Positions 46,301-58,555 of a DNA stretch of 64,000 nucleotides are shown in pieces. This stretch comes from Zeus faber (Eukaryota; Chordata; Actinopteri; Zeiformes; Zeidae), in the NCBI GenBank assembly GCA_960531495.1, contig OY482850.1:1883285-1947284 (forward strand), given 5' to 3'. The position numbers and the translations under genes were made by a program. The notes under the pieces are model-generated. The model was not told where the DNA came from. It worked only from the letters and a program-made list of their open reading frames with translations, and did not search any database. The stretch's first letter is position 1. The number at the start of each line of letters is the position of its first letter.

Positions 46301-47639
46301 ACTGTGTTCGAACAAGAAATTAGCAGTGTAATATTCCTTGCAAATTAGGCAGTACTGCTTCCAAAGTGTATCGTTGGTAAGCTAACTAGGGAGCTCAACC
46401 AACTATAAAGTAAAATTAATAACTCAATATAAGTAGAACAACTTCATTTCAACCCTCACCCGAAGGATTCCAGCTGCTTCTACCAAAATTTGAGTCTGTT
46501 GAGGTATTTCAGGCCTCTGAAAAGGCTTCCACTTTTCAATGAAATTAGAAGTTATGCTCTGTCAACATGAAATGCAATGCTGCCTTAGTATGAGAGCTGG
46601 AATATTCTGCTGGGATGTTACATCCGTCAGCTCAGCTTAGTACGTTCTGGGATCCCCGAGCTGGAGTGAGCAACCTAAGCTGCTCTGCATATACGGCTGT
46701 TGCCTTGACCGCAAGATGGTACAATGGATGGTAACAAAATGATTGACCAATCAATGGATGGATGAATGGATGGATGGATAGACTGGATTGGTTAAATACC
46801 CTCAATATCTTGTCCCATTTTAATATTGGGTACAGTTTTACTCCCGAGATGGACAGCGGTTTGCACAAGGCCTCCCTAATACTAAGCTATTAAGTGTTTT
46901 TGTGGTTTTGTATGTTTGTGTGTGTCTTTTTTTGAACAAAAGAATTTGCCTAGTGAGCTTCTGGAATTTCCATTTGATATGGAGTCTACAGAGATCTGAG
47001 TCCCCGATGTGGGCACATGTTATGATTTAATGACAAAGACCGGAAGTGAGAGTTGGCTACTTCCTGTTTAACCTGCCTTGCTTTCATAGGTCACTTCCTT
47101 TGGCCAGGGCACCATCGTGCTGAGCTGCAGGTTTCCTGACGACTCATCTGCCTGTCAGTCAGTGTCTTTAGCCACGTGGATATTACCAGAACAAAGCTTC
47201 ATGTTACTGTGGCATTAAACTGCCTATGGTTGGTAAGCCTGCCAGCCCTTTTTTTATCTTACCAGCAGCTGACCACCTATGTTATGCCACTTTCCTTTAT
47301 ATAAAATAATAGAATGAAAGGCTGAATGCAGCGGTAGATGTCTGAAAATCAACCCTGTCTATGTAGAAGATCGAAGAGAATCACAGTATTTCCTGAATCA
47401 GAAAACTTTTTTGTGCCCACCAAGTTCTGAATCACTTAAGAGTATGTAACAGTATTAGTACCACCGAGATTAAAGTCAAAATACATTGTGAGAATTCAGG
47501 TCAGAGTCAGAACAGCTGCGCCGGTACAGGGCAAAGCCCACCCTGTAGCCCGCAGACCCCGGCTTAACCATGCTACGTCATCTGCCACATAGTTGTTTTA
47601 ATTTTTTCTTTGCAGAGTTGTAAAAGGTTTTGTGACCAC
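43320..47639. other. Unassigned sequence
   Basis: Over 4 kb without a recognised gene. 43750-44410 is more GC-rich and has open frames on both strands (up to 181 residues) without any domain I recognise; it may be an old repeat. A short GGAT repeat is at about 46745-46780. A possible acceptor-flanked segment at about 47085-47230 is discussed as a finding. Confidence 0.45.
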
Positions 47640-47807
47640 AGGTTAATATGTTCAGTGTGTTTAAAAAGTCTATCATTGAGGCTTAAATCAATGGTGAGAC
47701 ATAAATATATAGCTGGATATCATAAGCATAACAGTGGAAGTCAAGGTTATGTTCTCTAATAATATTGCCTGGAGGAAGTATGTACAGGCTTAATAATAGA
47801 GGACTTA

Positions 47808-48640
47808 CACCAATCAGCAACAACATTAAAACCGCCAATAAAAACCACTTGTATTATGTAACTCTCCCCCTCATGCCGCCAAAATAACTGACCCATTGAG
47901 GCATGGACTCTACAAGACCTCTGAAGGTGTCCTGTGGTATCTGGCACCAAGACGAAAGCAGCAGATACTAAGTCCTGTAAGTTGCGAGGTGGGGTCTGCA
48001 TGGAACAGGCTTGCTGTCCAGCACAACCCACAGATGCTCGATCGGATCGGACCCTAACCCCGGCCATCCACATGATATAGAAGAAAACGTGATTTATCTG
48101 ACCAGGCCACCTTCTTCCATTGCTCCATGGTCTAGTTCTGACGCTCATTGTAGGCACTTTTGGTGGTGGACAACATGGGCACTCTGACCGGTCAGCAGCT
48201 GCAGCTGCGATGCACTGTGTATTCTGACACCTTTCTATCATAGCCAGCATTAACTTTTCTAGCAATTTGTGCTACTGTAGCTCTTCTGTGGGATCAGACC
48301 AGAAGAGTTAGACTTTGCTCCCCATGCGGATCAGTGAGCCCATGTGTGCTCAGGACCACTTTTTACAAGTACTAACCTCTGCATACCAGGAACACCACAC
48401 AAGACCTGCCATTTTGGAGCTAATCTGACCCAGTCGTCTAGCCATCACAATTTGGCCCTTGACAAAGTCGCTCAGATCCTTACGCTGGCCCATTTATTTT
48501 TGCTTACAATACATCAACTTCAAAACTGACTGTTCACTCGCAGCCTAATATATGCCCCCGTTGACAGGTGCCATTGTAACGAGATGAGCAATGTTATTCA
48601 CTTCACCTGTCAGTGGTTTTAATATTGTGGCTGATTGGTG
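47808..48640 (-). mobile_element. Tc1-like element with TIRs and TA duplication
   Basis: 833 bp. Left end CACCAATCAGCAACAACATT and right end the near complement AATATTGTGGCTGATTGGTG, flanked by TA at 47806-47807 and 48641-48642. Minus-strand interior has transposase remnants (TMEQWKKVAWSDKSRFLLYH), then the deletion shared with 14840-15215. It inserted into the RT of the 47640-51600 LINE, right after the QGSIL motif. Confidence 0.85.
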
Positions 48641-49394
48641 TAGAATGGAACCTTGGTGGACCCCACACATAACATCAGCCGAGGAGTGGTCACAGAGAAA
48701 GACAAAATATTCTCACACCGGCTAAATACATTTTGAATGAATTGATACATCAACAGAAAGGCCACCCCATTTCTCAAATCTGTCATCATATCATAAAATT
48801 ATGTTTTAAAAAGGGTGGTGGGGATAGGATCAAGCGTGCAGGTAGATGGGTTAAGGTGCATTACTGCATGTCACAATCAAACCATAGCAAAGGTGCTCAG
48901 GGTTCTATCACTAGGCAGTAAAGAGCTTTTCATAATACAGGTACATATATTAGTAAGAGATTTCATGGCTTATACCTAGCCTGATTGATGTTGTTGTTGT
49001 TTTATCTCTGAAATAGGCAGCAAACTCCTCACATTTTGGAGTAGTGACGAGGTCAGAGTGTATTTTAGTGGCTGGGTTTATGGAAAAAAATGTTGTATTA
49101 TTTTCAGATTTACAGTAAAAATCTGAGAGAAATTAGCTCATCTGGAATAAAAGGTTGTAAAAAGCTGTCTAAAAATATTTTTTTAGTGTAAGATACTGTA
49201 TACTCATTTATCCAGGGTGGTCTGCATATGGTTGTCACAGTTTTTAGCTTGGCTGGTGCTACGACATCAATAGTTGCCCCAGGTTTACTGTGAAGAGTTA
49301 AGTCACCACAGGAGGCGGGTAGAATAGGCGCAGGGATGCTATTAAAATGATTAATGAAGATCTTGGTTATTTCAGAGGTAGTATAAAGTTTCCT

Positions 49395-50580
49395 TTTTAT
49401 ATATATATATCTTTATTTAAGGAATTTTGCATTATATACACATATACACACATGAACACACATACTGGACTCACATAGACATTACCCCACATTATACCCA
49501 CCCCTTATCCCTCCCTACCTCTGCTTGGACCAAGAGCTCACTCAAAAGAAAAGAGCAATGAAATTAGGCAGAATATCACACATTCAAGGAGAGAGGAAAA
49601 TAAACAAATAAATGAATAAAATAAGAGGAAAATAATTAAAAGAATAATAATAATCTCTGTTCTCCATTCGGGCATGTGATTTTCAATGTTGCTGTGAACA
49701 GGAGGCCAAACCTGGTGTTTGGGCAGTTGCTTAGTAGTCCTCTTATTTCCTTGAAAGCTGCCCGCCGTTTCCTTTCTGTAGCCATAAAGTCTGGGTAGAT
49801 GAATAACTGCTTGTTATTATGTTAGACGGGGCGCTTGCTTAATGCCTTCCTCAGAATGTCAATTTTTTTCCTGGAAATAGTGAAACTTTAGGCAGTAGAC
49901 TTCTATGGGCTCGGTCCAGCGTCAGGGTGTAGTTTAAGCCCAGGGAATCCTGGAGTAATTTAGCCACCGACTGTTCCATACGAATATCTCCGAAGTTTTC
50001 TTCCATTCCAATTATCCAACAGTTGTCTCTGCGTTGCCTAGACTCCAGATCTTCTGCTTTGGCCTTCAGTTGTCTGACTTTGGAAGTTAGCGACGTCAGC
50101 TGTGATTCTAGCTCCACGTCCCGGTCAGACTAGGGGTTAGCCACCTTCTCTAAGGCCTCGTATCGAAGTAGCCTGTAGCTTTATCTCCTGGTTCGTGGCT
50201 TCATGAAAATCTGAGCGAGTGTGGCTATTTCCCTTCAAAGTTCATCGGAGAGGCTTTCAGTTTTCACGTGTGTAGGTCTGTCGATAGTGTAGCAGCCCTG
50301 TTTTCTATTTTTGTCAAAACCAGTTGCTCGGAGGCTTCGATAGCCTCCATTATAGCGTTGACGTTTTCCAGCCATTTGTGTCACCGTTGATTGTGTGTTA
50401 AATAAAGATGAGAGTGAAGAAAAAAGTTGTTTTGTGTCTCTATGTAATTACAATGTATTTAAGGTGTACTTTGGGCAGTCGTAAAGTACGTTTAAAGGCT
50501 GAAACTGAACAAAATTGTTCTTTTCATGCAGAGCTCAAATCACGTGTGTTTACATGTTGCTGCTCACGAGGCTCCCAATA
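49395..50580 (-). mobile_element. L1-type ORF1 fragment inside the LINE
   Basis: Minus-strand open frame 49851-50117 reads LESRQRRDNCWIIGMEENFG and LLQDSLGLNYTLTLDRAHRSL, the core of L1 ORF1 (transposase-22 family RNA-binding protein). The C-terminal part follows in another frame (FIYPDFMATERKRRAAFKEI, about 49810-49750). The low-coordinate end has a TTTTTATATATAT run, the A-rich/TA tail of a minus-strand insertion. The right boundary is approximate. It splits the L2-like LINE between endonuclease and linker. Confidence 0.75.
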
Positions 50581-51609
50581 TAATAATTCTTAACAACCTT
50601 GCTCAGTAATGCAATGAATCTTAGGCATCGTTAAGGAGAACAAAAGACAGTAATGGTCAGAAACAGCAAGGTTATTAATAGAGGCTAATCAACCGTTAGA
50701 CCCTTACTAATGACTAAGTAGAGTGTACTGTATGACCCTTATTGTGAGTTGGTTCATTTACATGCTGCTTATAGTTCATGGAGTTAAGAAGCTGCATGAA
50801 CTCTGCATTATCAATGTGTGCATTTAAGTCACCAACAATAATAATGTAATCATAATTTTTACAGACGATTGACAGTAGTTCTGAAAAGTTGTCTATAAAA
50901 GTGGACCATGGTAGCTGTCAGTTTAGCAAATATAGGGAGTCCATATCGTAAAACAATTGTTTGATGCTAAAAATACCTAAAAATCTCAGAAAGAATTGTC
51001 TCTGCAGATAGGAGTCTCAGTATAGATTGTAGATGTCCCTCCACCAATTGTCTAGACTGGGAACCAGATGAATCTGCAAGCTCATGTTTTATTTGCCCTG
51101 GCAGATACCTCTGGCCCCCCTCCTGGTTTGCAGCGCTACATCACACGTTTTGTTGCTCTGATTTGTTGTAGATCTACCCAATTGCGTCCAGAGGCATTTG
51201 GGTCTGGCCCGTTGATAATGCCTCTTGGAAATCAATAATGAACTGAGAGGTTCCAGACTAATGCACATTTGCGAATTGCTCTAGCGATTTCAGGATACCA
51301 ATTTTCCCTGTCTTATATAATTTGAGAAACTATAGCAGAGTGAAGAGCTTTTAATAAGGACTGCTGGGCCAGTGTCATTGCAACATGTTTCTGTTAGAAA
51401 TATGCAGCCTAGTCTTTGTTCAGATATGAGATCATTTACATTAAATGACTTATTGTTAAGAGATTGAATATTAAAATTATGCCATTTTCATTCCAGAACT
51501 AGTATGTACAAGAACAACATTGAACAGAGTGGTTACAAGGCTGAGGTTAGAGTGGTTTACAGTTAAGCGGGTGGCTGTCTTTTCTTTCTCATGGTGGGAG
51601 ATCATTGAA

Positions 51610-53330
51610 GTGTGAGAGGGAATATTCTTATTTACACATGGCGCATTGAACAAGGCGCACAAGGCGCATTGAAATTCTTGAGACATGGCAAGCAACAACA
51701 GTTGCAGAGTAAGGTGTTAAGACCCAGGATCCTGAGCTTGGGAAGGAGCTTAGCAGGCACAATCATGTTGAATGTTGAACTGTTGTCTATAAACAGCGTC
51801 CTTACGCATGTGTTTCTATTATCCAGGTGGGAGAGGGTAGTGTGCACTGTCAGGGCCATAGATCTGTTGGTGCGGTTTGAAGGGTGGAGCAGATGTTGAT
51901 GGAGGTCAGTGCTACAGGGCGGTAGTCATTCAGACAGGTGATGGAAGGTTTATTTGGTACGGGGTCAATAGTGATCTGTTTGAAGCGGGTTGGGACTGCA
52001 GACTGGTTCAGGGAGAGGTTGAATATAGAGGTGAATACCTCCGCTAATTGGTTGGTGCATGCTCTGAGGACACGGCCTGGAATGCCATCTGGCTCTGGTG
52101 ACTTCTGAGGGTTTACCCTTTTAAAAGCTCTCCTCACATCGGCAGTAGTTTGGGACAGAGTGCAGTCCTCCTGTTCCTCAGCTAGGCTCACAGAAGGGAT
52201 GGTTTTGCTAACCTTGAACCGTGCGTAGAAGGCCTTGATCTCGACAGGAGGGCTAAGGGCTGGGCTTCACTGCATCGTAGTCTGTGATGGAACGCAGTCC
52301 ACACCAGGTGATTCGCAGTCCAGACAGGTCCATTCCAGTATGGAATTATCCACAAAAACAATGTTCTGGGATTTACAGGAGGCTTTTAACCAATTGCGAA
52401 GTTGGCACAGGTGGCTGAACTTTATGCACTGTTTACTGACGGTTAGCAGGGTGTTGCTGCAGGAGTCCCATAGTAGTTACAGTTATATCCTAGACGTGCG
52501 CACCTGGATAGCAGTACGTTCGGGCATTGGGAACCGCTACATGACGGACGATGGAGGATCCAACCTCTAGCACCACAGGAGAGCAATGCCAACAATTTCC
52601 TTGCTTGGTCCGAGAGAGCCGCCTGGGAGGGAGTGCGACGGAGAGCACGGGCGATGGAGTCCTGGGCGCCGGTGTTGGTAGGCTGACGTGCTGCAGCACT
52701 GTCTGAGACAGCGCGGTGGGTAGAACCTGAAAGACCTGGAGCAGGGGAAGTTAATTGATATACGGGAGATGGTAAATAGCCCAAAACTTCCAGTGCTTGG
52801 AATGTGTTTTCCAGCTGGGCGCTGCAGTTTCCCCGAGGCTTTCTGTTCTTCACGAGGACCCACGTCCTGGGATGAAGGGGGATTGGCTCCAAGGCTTGGC
52901 CAGATGTCTTCCTTCAGGGGGGGAAGCCATCACAGTGAATCGGAACACCACCGGTAGCGATCGAGCCCGACCATGGAAGAGTGGTATTATCATCATCCAG
53001 TCCCGACACCAAAAAACTGGGGGAGAGGGGTACAGTAGAATGACATCTCCGTTGCAGCAACCAGTGGAGCTCAGGACGGAGAGACGTTTAGCCTGTACTG
53101 AGGCAACATTAGAGAAGCCCTAAATTAACTTGTCCTTCTTTTTAAGTTCCATTACGAGTCCTCTTTCTTCAACTTTGAGAGAGTAGGCTGGTTGGCAATC
53201 TCCACACGTAGCCATAGTAGATTGCTTCCACCGGCTCGCTTAGCTACCAGGCTAAAAACAATTGCTTCCACCAGCTCGCTTAGCTACCAGGCTAAAAACA
53301 AACTTAGCGACGGCCGAGGGTAAAAACAAG
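51610..53330 (-). mobile_element. Second degenerate LINE (ORF1 plus RT start)
   Basis: Minus strand from about 53213: MATCGDCQPTYSLKVEERG, VMELKKKDKLI, a long frameshifted basic/Pro-rich ORF1-like stretch to about 52450, then RT N-terminus FKRVNPQKSPEPDGIPGRVL (about 52120-52060) with NDYRPVALTS, and RT motif A remnant YVRMLF-like TCVRTLFIDNSSTF (about 51800-51770). The catalytic Asp region is degraded and the endonuclease is absent. The first LINE's 5' end begins just below 51600. Confidence 0.65.
53221..53300. repeat. 40-bp tandem duplication
   Basis: Two 40-bp units starting ATTGCTTCCACC, differing at one base (GGCTCGC versus AGCTCGC). It lies at the 5' end of the LINE at 51610-53330 and may be its promoter-type repeat. 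Confidence 0.85.
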
Positions 53331-54389
53331 AAAGATCGATGGTCATATAAAGATCGGGTAAGAATTACTTCTTAAAGAACGTTAAAATGTATGGTTCGAA
53401 AATAAAATATGATAGTATAATCTGTGCAGTGAAAATACTTCAAAATTTGGCACACAGGACATGCACAGTGATTATGATGATTATGATTATGTTCTGTTAT
53501 TATGTGTTTTTAGATTATTATTTTTAAGGGCTGTACCCGACTCAGAATTTTGTCAGTTTTATCAGATTCGACTGCTCAATACATATATTTGCCTATTCGC
53601 TGGCAGTGGTGACGAGGGGGTGGAAGCGGATGATTCACACAAATAAAAATATATTTATGATTCCACTTATTTATAATTCCTCATTAAAATGTTATCCCTG
53701 TGCATTTTGTTAGATTCTATCTGTTTTATCCAGTTACTATAATGCACACTGACTGACAAAAAAACAAAACAAAAAATATGACTTGTAGAATCTCAGTCGA
53801 CTGACTGGTTTCTGACTGATGATTCAACTCATCGACTTTTGGGGGGCAGCCCATATTATTTTTTTATTAACGTTTCCTAATTCCTAACTGCGTCCTGTAC
53901 TCCATCACGCATGGCAGCCTTCCAGTGCGTTCCATGCATATGTTCCGTGACATTTTTTCTCCGCCCGACCTGCAACCTCTCGTGTCCCAACACCTCCTGA
54001 TTTACAAATTAAGCACTGTTTGTATGGTGTGGTAGTCAAGAGCAATCACATGTTTGATATTTTTAAGGGAGGCAGAAGGAATGTTTCAGAATTCAGATTA
54101 CATTCATTTTTTACATGTTTATACACATAAACATGTATATTTTATGTATCTTTCATCTTTTTTACTATGTTCTTATTAATCGCATGGATTCATTAAATTC
54201 ATCTCTAATAAATTCAGAAATATGAATAGCATGTCAAGCCCTTTCCTCCATGTTGTCCTTGCATATAGTCTCCAAGTCAGCAGGAGCAATATAACTATCA
54301 CTAGAGATTACAATAAGAGAAAAATATGTGAGGTAATTATATTCAAACACTGCATTTGCACTTTTTCACAAACAAAGACCACACCACTG
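53331..54389. other. Unassigned AT-rich sequence
   Basis: No feature recognised. Confidence 0.5.
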
Positions 54390-54534
54390 GAAACCTAAAT
54401 GTTTGGTTTATTACAAATAACAAACAGGGAATGTCTTGAAACCCCAGGGTGTTGAGACTCAAGGTGCAGGGTGAGGGTCCTGTCTCATTGCAGGGAGTCT
54501 TCTGGCTCCATTGAATCCCCCTGTGGCTCTTGTG
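54390..54534 (-). other. Candidate 3' terminal exon of a host gene
   Basis: On the minus strand, a long pyrimidine tract (CTTTTTCTTCCTCTCACTCT) ends in CTCTCAG, a strong splice acceptor (AG at 54536-54535). The following sequence has a short open frame (EPQGDSMEPEDSLQ, then stop) or an alternative (TRATGGFNGARRL). AATAAA occurs at 54412-54407, about 120 bases downstream. This matches a short last exon with a poly(A) signal. No upstream exon is recognised, so it could be coincidence. Confidence 0.3.
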
Positions 54535-54539
54535 CTGAG

Positions 54540-56850
54540 AGAGAGTGAGAGGAAGAAAAAGACAGAGGAGAAAGGGTTAGACACATATAGTCTCGGACGG
54601 GAAATTGCCTTGGGAGATGAGGTGTGGTCTTTCTTCCCCAACTTAAGTTATGGAACTTCATTAGTTGTGATCTTCAACAGCTTTTGCTGCTGATATTTAA
54701 CTAAGTATGACAAGTGCCATCAGTTACTGATGTGATATAAATTTGTATGAAGTTGTCTAATTTTCTTTGTTTTCTTTACATATGTATTGAGTGTATATAT
54801 ATCCAGTAAGTATAAAGTGCTCCCTAATACTGTGAAAAAGCAGTAGAAAGCAACTTACCAATCAAGAAGAACAGTGTCAGTGTGGTTGAAGTGAAGTGCA
54901 GTCTACCCAATTACCCAATTTGTTAGTCACTGAACAAGGAATTGACTTCCTAACTGACAGTCCGCCATGATGAGGACTGACAAATTGCATTTCCATTTTA
55001 ATTTTGACACCAAAAGAGTGTGTTGACAATTTAATGTAAATGCAATAGACTAAGGGAGCTGTTTCGCTGGCACATTGAATTGCCAATTGCAAAATGTATT
55101 TCCATTTGAATAAAGAGACAAAAAAACTTCTATAAAGTGATGAGCTTAAATCCCCCATTGGATAGAAGAGTGGAGCCCAACAGCTGGATGCAGCAAGGCA
55201 GCAAGCCAAGCCGGTAGGGCAGGAGGGATTGGCTGCTTAAATTGGGCAGCCCATAAGGACATGGAAGTGCGTGGCGCCTCCTGCTTAGCAAGCTATACCT
55301 CCTTAATGATCATACTTAATTTGGCATCTTTTAAATTATGCCTTTAGCTATAGCAAGTGTACAAATTCATGAGAGAATTACCTGGCTAATGCAATGACTA
55401 TAGTTAGTTAGTTATCCAAGTTAGTTATCCAAGTTACTGATTGTGTCTTGAGGCTAAATTGATCTTGGTAAGTAGAAAGCTTATTATTTCTGACTCAATA
55501 GTAGCTCAAATAAAAAAATATAGCATGCTCCCATTAAAGATTTAGCCTTTTTTATGTCTTGTGCATTAAACTACTCTTACTCCCTTCCCCCCCAAAGGAG
55601 CTGAAAGAGCTTGTTCTGTTTGGGATCCTCTTCTGGCAAAATGCCCCATTAGACTAAAATTCAAACCACGACTTGGACAGGATTTTAATTGCCGATTTAT
55701 CACAATGTTTCTCATTTTAGCCGCCCTGATTTGTCTTTGGCAGCCACGCAAAAAAAGTATCCATGAAAATCTTTGGTTGCATACATTTCATTGGTAATCT
55801 GGCTAAAATCAACATTTCATCTAATTTCCTCAAATGTATATGCCGCTTTGTTTATAAAACTGATAGTAGCTGATGTTCTGCATGATCCTAATAAAATCCA
55901 AAGTCCTATAGTGTACAAGAATTGTATGATGTTAACTACACCTCCAATTTTATTGATGACCTTTTTCACCATTGCGTTTATAAAAAATCAGCTGGCCAAT
56001 GACAACAATTTACCATGTAAACAGGAAATGGAAAAGGCGTGTGTCTTAAAGGTGGTGATATTTGAATCCCGTCCAACCTCGGCCCTTCTACCTAGTATTT
56101 CAATTATAACTGTAACACGGCCAGGGACACTATATTCACCTATACACTATTCACCAGGACACTTAGTTCATCTATTTTTAATGAAGTTATTAATAAAGAT
56201 GAATAAAGTGTCATCTTATCATCTACGTATAAAACCTTTTGCTGTGTAATGCCTCTCACAGTTAGAGGGACCAATCTGGTAGAACTGGGCTAGAGTGGCG
56301 GACAATAGTGGTGATGTAAACACACCTTTACAATTTCTGTGAAATTTTAATCCCTTTTTCTTGTTCCTTATTTAATTTTTCCGTTAATCAGGCACTCTGG
56401 GATTTCACCATTATAGTGGCATACATACTATGCAAATGAATCCAACCTCCGTAGAACTTCTCAAAACATTTTAGTTATAGCTACAATTTTTAGCCAGATT
56501 CAGTCTACGTAAAAGGACTGGTGTAATTGTGAAATTCCATTTATTATATAAGACATTATATTTACCTTTATGTAAATTATAACTCTTCTATCAAACGTGC
56601 ACACAGTGTTCAATTTGATCTAAAACAGAGACAGACTGGGCCTAAACCACAAACGGAGCGAGCCATATTGCAGTATCTTAGGCATATTTGCAGCTGTTAA
56701 TTGTTATCAATTTAATTCCCCCCATTTCAGGGTTTATTTGTTCAAAAGAATATCAGGGTTGTGTAACTGTCTTTTACAGAAAATAAGCTTTATTTAAAGG
56801 GATACCGCACACAAGAAAACAGTTTTTGCGATAAAAATGAAAACATGTTC
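54540..56850. other. Unassigned sequence
   Basis: AT-rich. An open frame at 55773-56249 (158 residues, plus) has no recognisable domain and looks fortuitous. Confidence 0.45.
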
Positions 56851-56855
56851 CGTAC

Positions 56856-57272
56856 GGTGGCGCAGTGCATTGCACTGCTGCCTCACAACAAGAAGGTCCT
56901 GGGTTCGATTCCCACCTGGGGCGCTGTTGGCACCGTGCTCCGGCGGGTTATCTTCCAAAACAGGAGCCTTTCTGTGTGGAGTTTGCATGTTCTCCCCGTG
57001 CTCACATGGGGTTTCCTCCACCTAACGTCAGTAAGGACCCCCACCAAAAACATGCACCCATCATCGTCTGACCAGCGATGGACACTTATCACCTGGTCCC
57101 CGGGCGCGTCCACGTATGCTGCCCACTGCTCCTGGCTGTGCCCCCGGAGGAAGGACAAGCCAGGATGGGTCAAAAGCAGAGGAACCATTTCACCGGCCAC
57201 CATCAAGCATGTGCGTGTGTGTGTGCAAGCATGTGTTGTGGAGTGTCGTGTGACAATTAAAGACTTCTTCTT
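56856..57272 (+). mobile_element. tRNA-headed SINE, best full-length copy
   Basis: Head GGTGGCGCAGTGCATTGCAC with B-box-like GGGTTCGATTCCC, then GTTATCTTCCAAAACAGGAG, GTGTGGAGTTTGCATGTTCT, CGTCTGACCAGCGATGG, and tail GTGACAATTAAAGACTTCTT. Open frames of up to 172 residues across it are by-products. Confidence 0.85.
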
Positions 57273-58411
57273 ATATTCAACTAACCTGAAACTGAACCAA
57301 TCTGAATCCAATAACAAATCAATCCTTGTCTTAATGTTTAAGTTTCTATACAAATTTGATTAAATCGCATTACAGACATTATATTACAGATCGCACGTGT
57401 GGCTCACCACACCATCTAATGCATGAAATCAACACAAAGCGTGCAGGGATAACGCTGATGTAGATTAGTACTTTTAGCCTACATCGCAAATAATAAAAAG
57501 AAAGAAGGGGGCGGCGCACCCACGTTGACTGTCAAGCTTTTTTGGAAGGCTTGATGTTTTTCATTAGAGAACAGTTATATATTTTAGTGTACTTTGTGTA
57601 ATACCTCTTTAAAGCTCATGTAAGGCGCTTTCATGTATAAAAGGAATAAATACCACTGCAAATTTTGGATAACACTGCTGCTTATTCTCCAAAAGAGGGC
57701 AGTATATGACAGGGACAAAGTAGGCGCACTGGGTCTCTGAAACCACCCCATTTATTGCAACTCTTCATGTAAGCATGGCCCAAAGGCTATATAATATTGT
57801 CCACTTTATTTAATAATTTTACCAATTTCTTCTATATTACAGCCCCTAATAAATCATTTTTGCCTCATGGTGCTATTTTTCTTCATACATTTTTTAATTC
57901 CTATGTGTGAAACTGTTTTCATTTGAGTGCTAAAGTATACTGTATGCTTTGAAAAATTAATGTTGTCATTCTTTGAGCTAGCACCAGGCTCTATACGTTG
58001 TGATGAGCCCAAACTAAACCACCTGCATTCTTGTGGCTTTATGGGTTGTAAATAGTATTTAGTAGGTAGTATGAGGTTTAGTCTGGAATTCTGCTATATC
58101 CCATTTTGAAATGCTCTATCTTTAATCAAACCACTGTTGCACTCCTCTTGGCTCCTGCAATCCTCTCCAGTTAAGCTATCCTGACGCTTGCTCCTCTTCA
58201 CTGCCGCAATGACCCAAATTCCACCCTCGGGAGAACCTTATGATTCATATTATTTAATTCTGATCTAATCAACACATTTGGGTCGGTGTAAAAATAGCTA
58301 GTAGCTTCTGTTCTCTGGCCTGCTCTCGAGTTCCTTGTGTGTCAGTTTCACTGTGAGAGTAGAGGCCATCCACTGTAGAAAGCGCTTCTGTAAATTTCAT
58401 TTGCTGGGTCT
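57273..58411. other. Unassigned sequence
   Basis: No gene recognised. Confidence 0.5.
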
Positions 58412-58555
58412 TTTCAAGATACAGGTGTTGGTATTCCTGCTGGGCATTGCTGCCTGACGCACCTCCTCCAGTGCCTTTTGAACAGGTGTGCTGTGACACC
58501 CCACTGAACACCTCTGTGGGCCTAAACGGGTCATCAGCTGGGGACCACCACTCAT
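58412..58555. repeat. 144-bp direct repeat, left copy
   Basis: Identical by eye to 62234-62377, starting TTTCAAGATACAGGTG and ending GGACCACCACTCAT. It abuts the 3' end of the minus-strand LINE. The two copies look like an unusually long target-site duplication. Confidence 0.92.

Larger units (their letters stand above)
47640..51600 (-). mobile_element. L2/CR1-like LINE, interrupted twice
   Basis: Minus strand, 5' to 3' from about 51600. The endonuclease start reads FNIQSLNNKSFNVNDL, ISEQRLGCIFLTETC (about 51480-51370). An endonuclease middle IIIVGDLNAHIDN follows (about 50850), then VNEPTHNKGHT (about 50750). A linker carries KPGATIDVVAPAKLKT (about 49290-49240), then RT motif SADVMCGVHQGSIL (about 48690-48640). 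After the Tc1-like insertion, RT continues with [13 protein letters not shown] and [12 protein letters not shown] (about 47700), where the catalytic YADD is YAYD. Stops and the mutated catalytic site make it dead. Confidence 0.75.

Noticed and set aside
55773..56249. A 158-residue plus-strand open frame
   Set aside because: No recognisable domain, AT-rich composition and no supporting signals.
56794..57363. A 172-residue open frame
   Set aside because: It is a translation of a SINE; its inverted relative at 11.4-11.8 kb gives a similar false protein.
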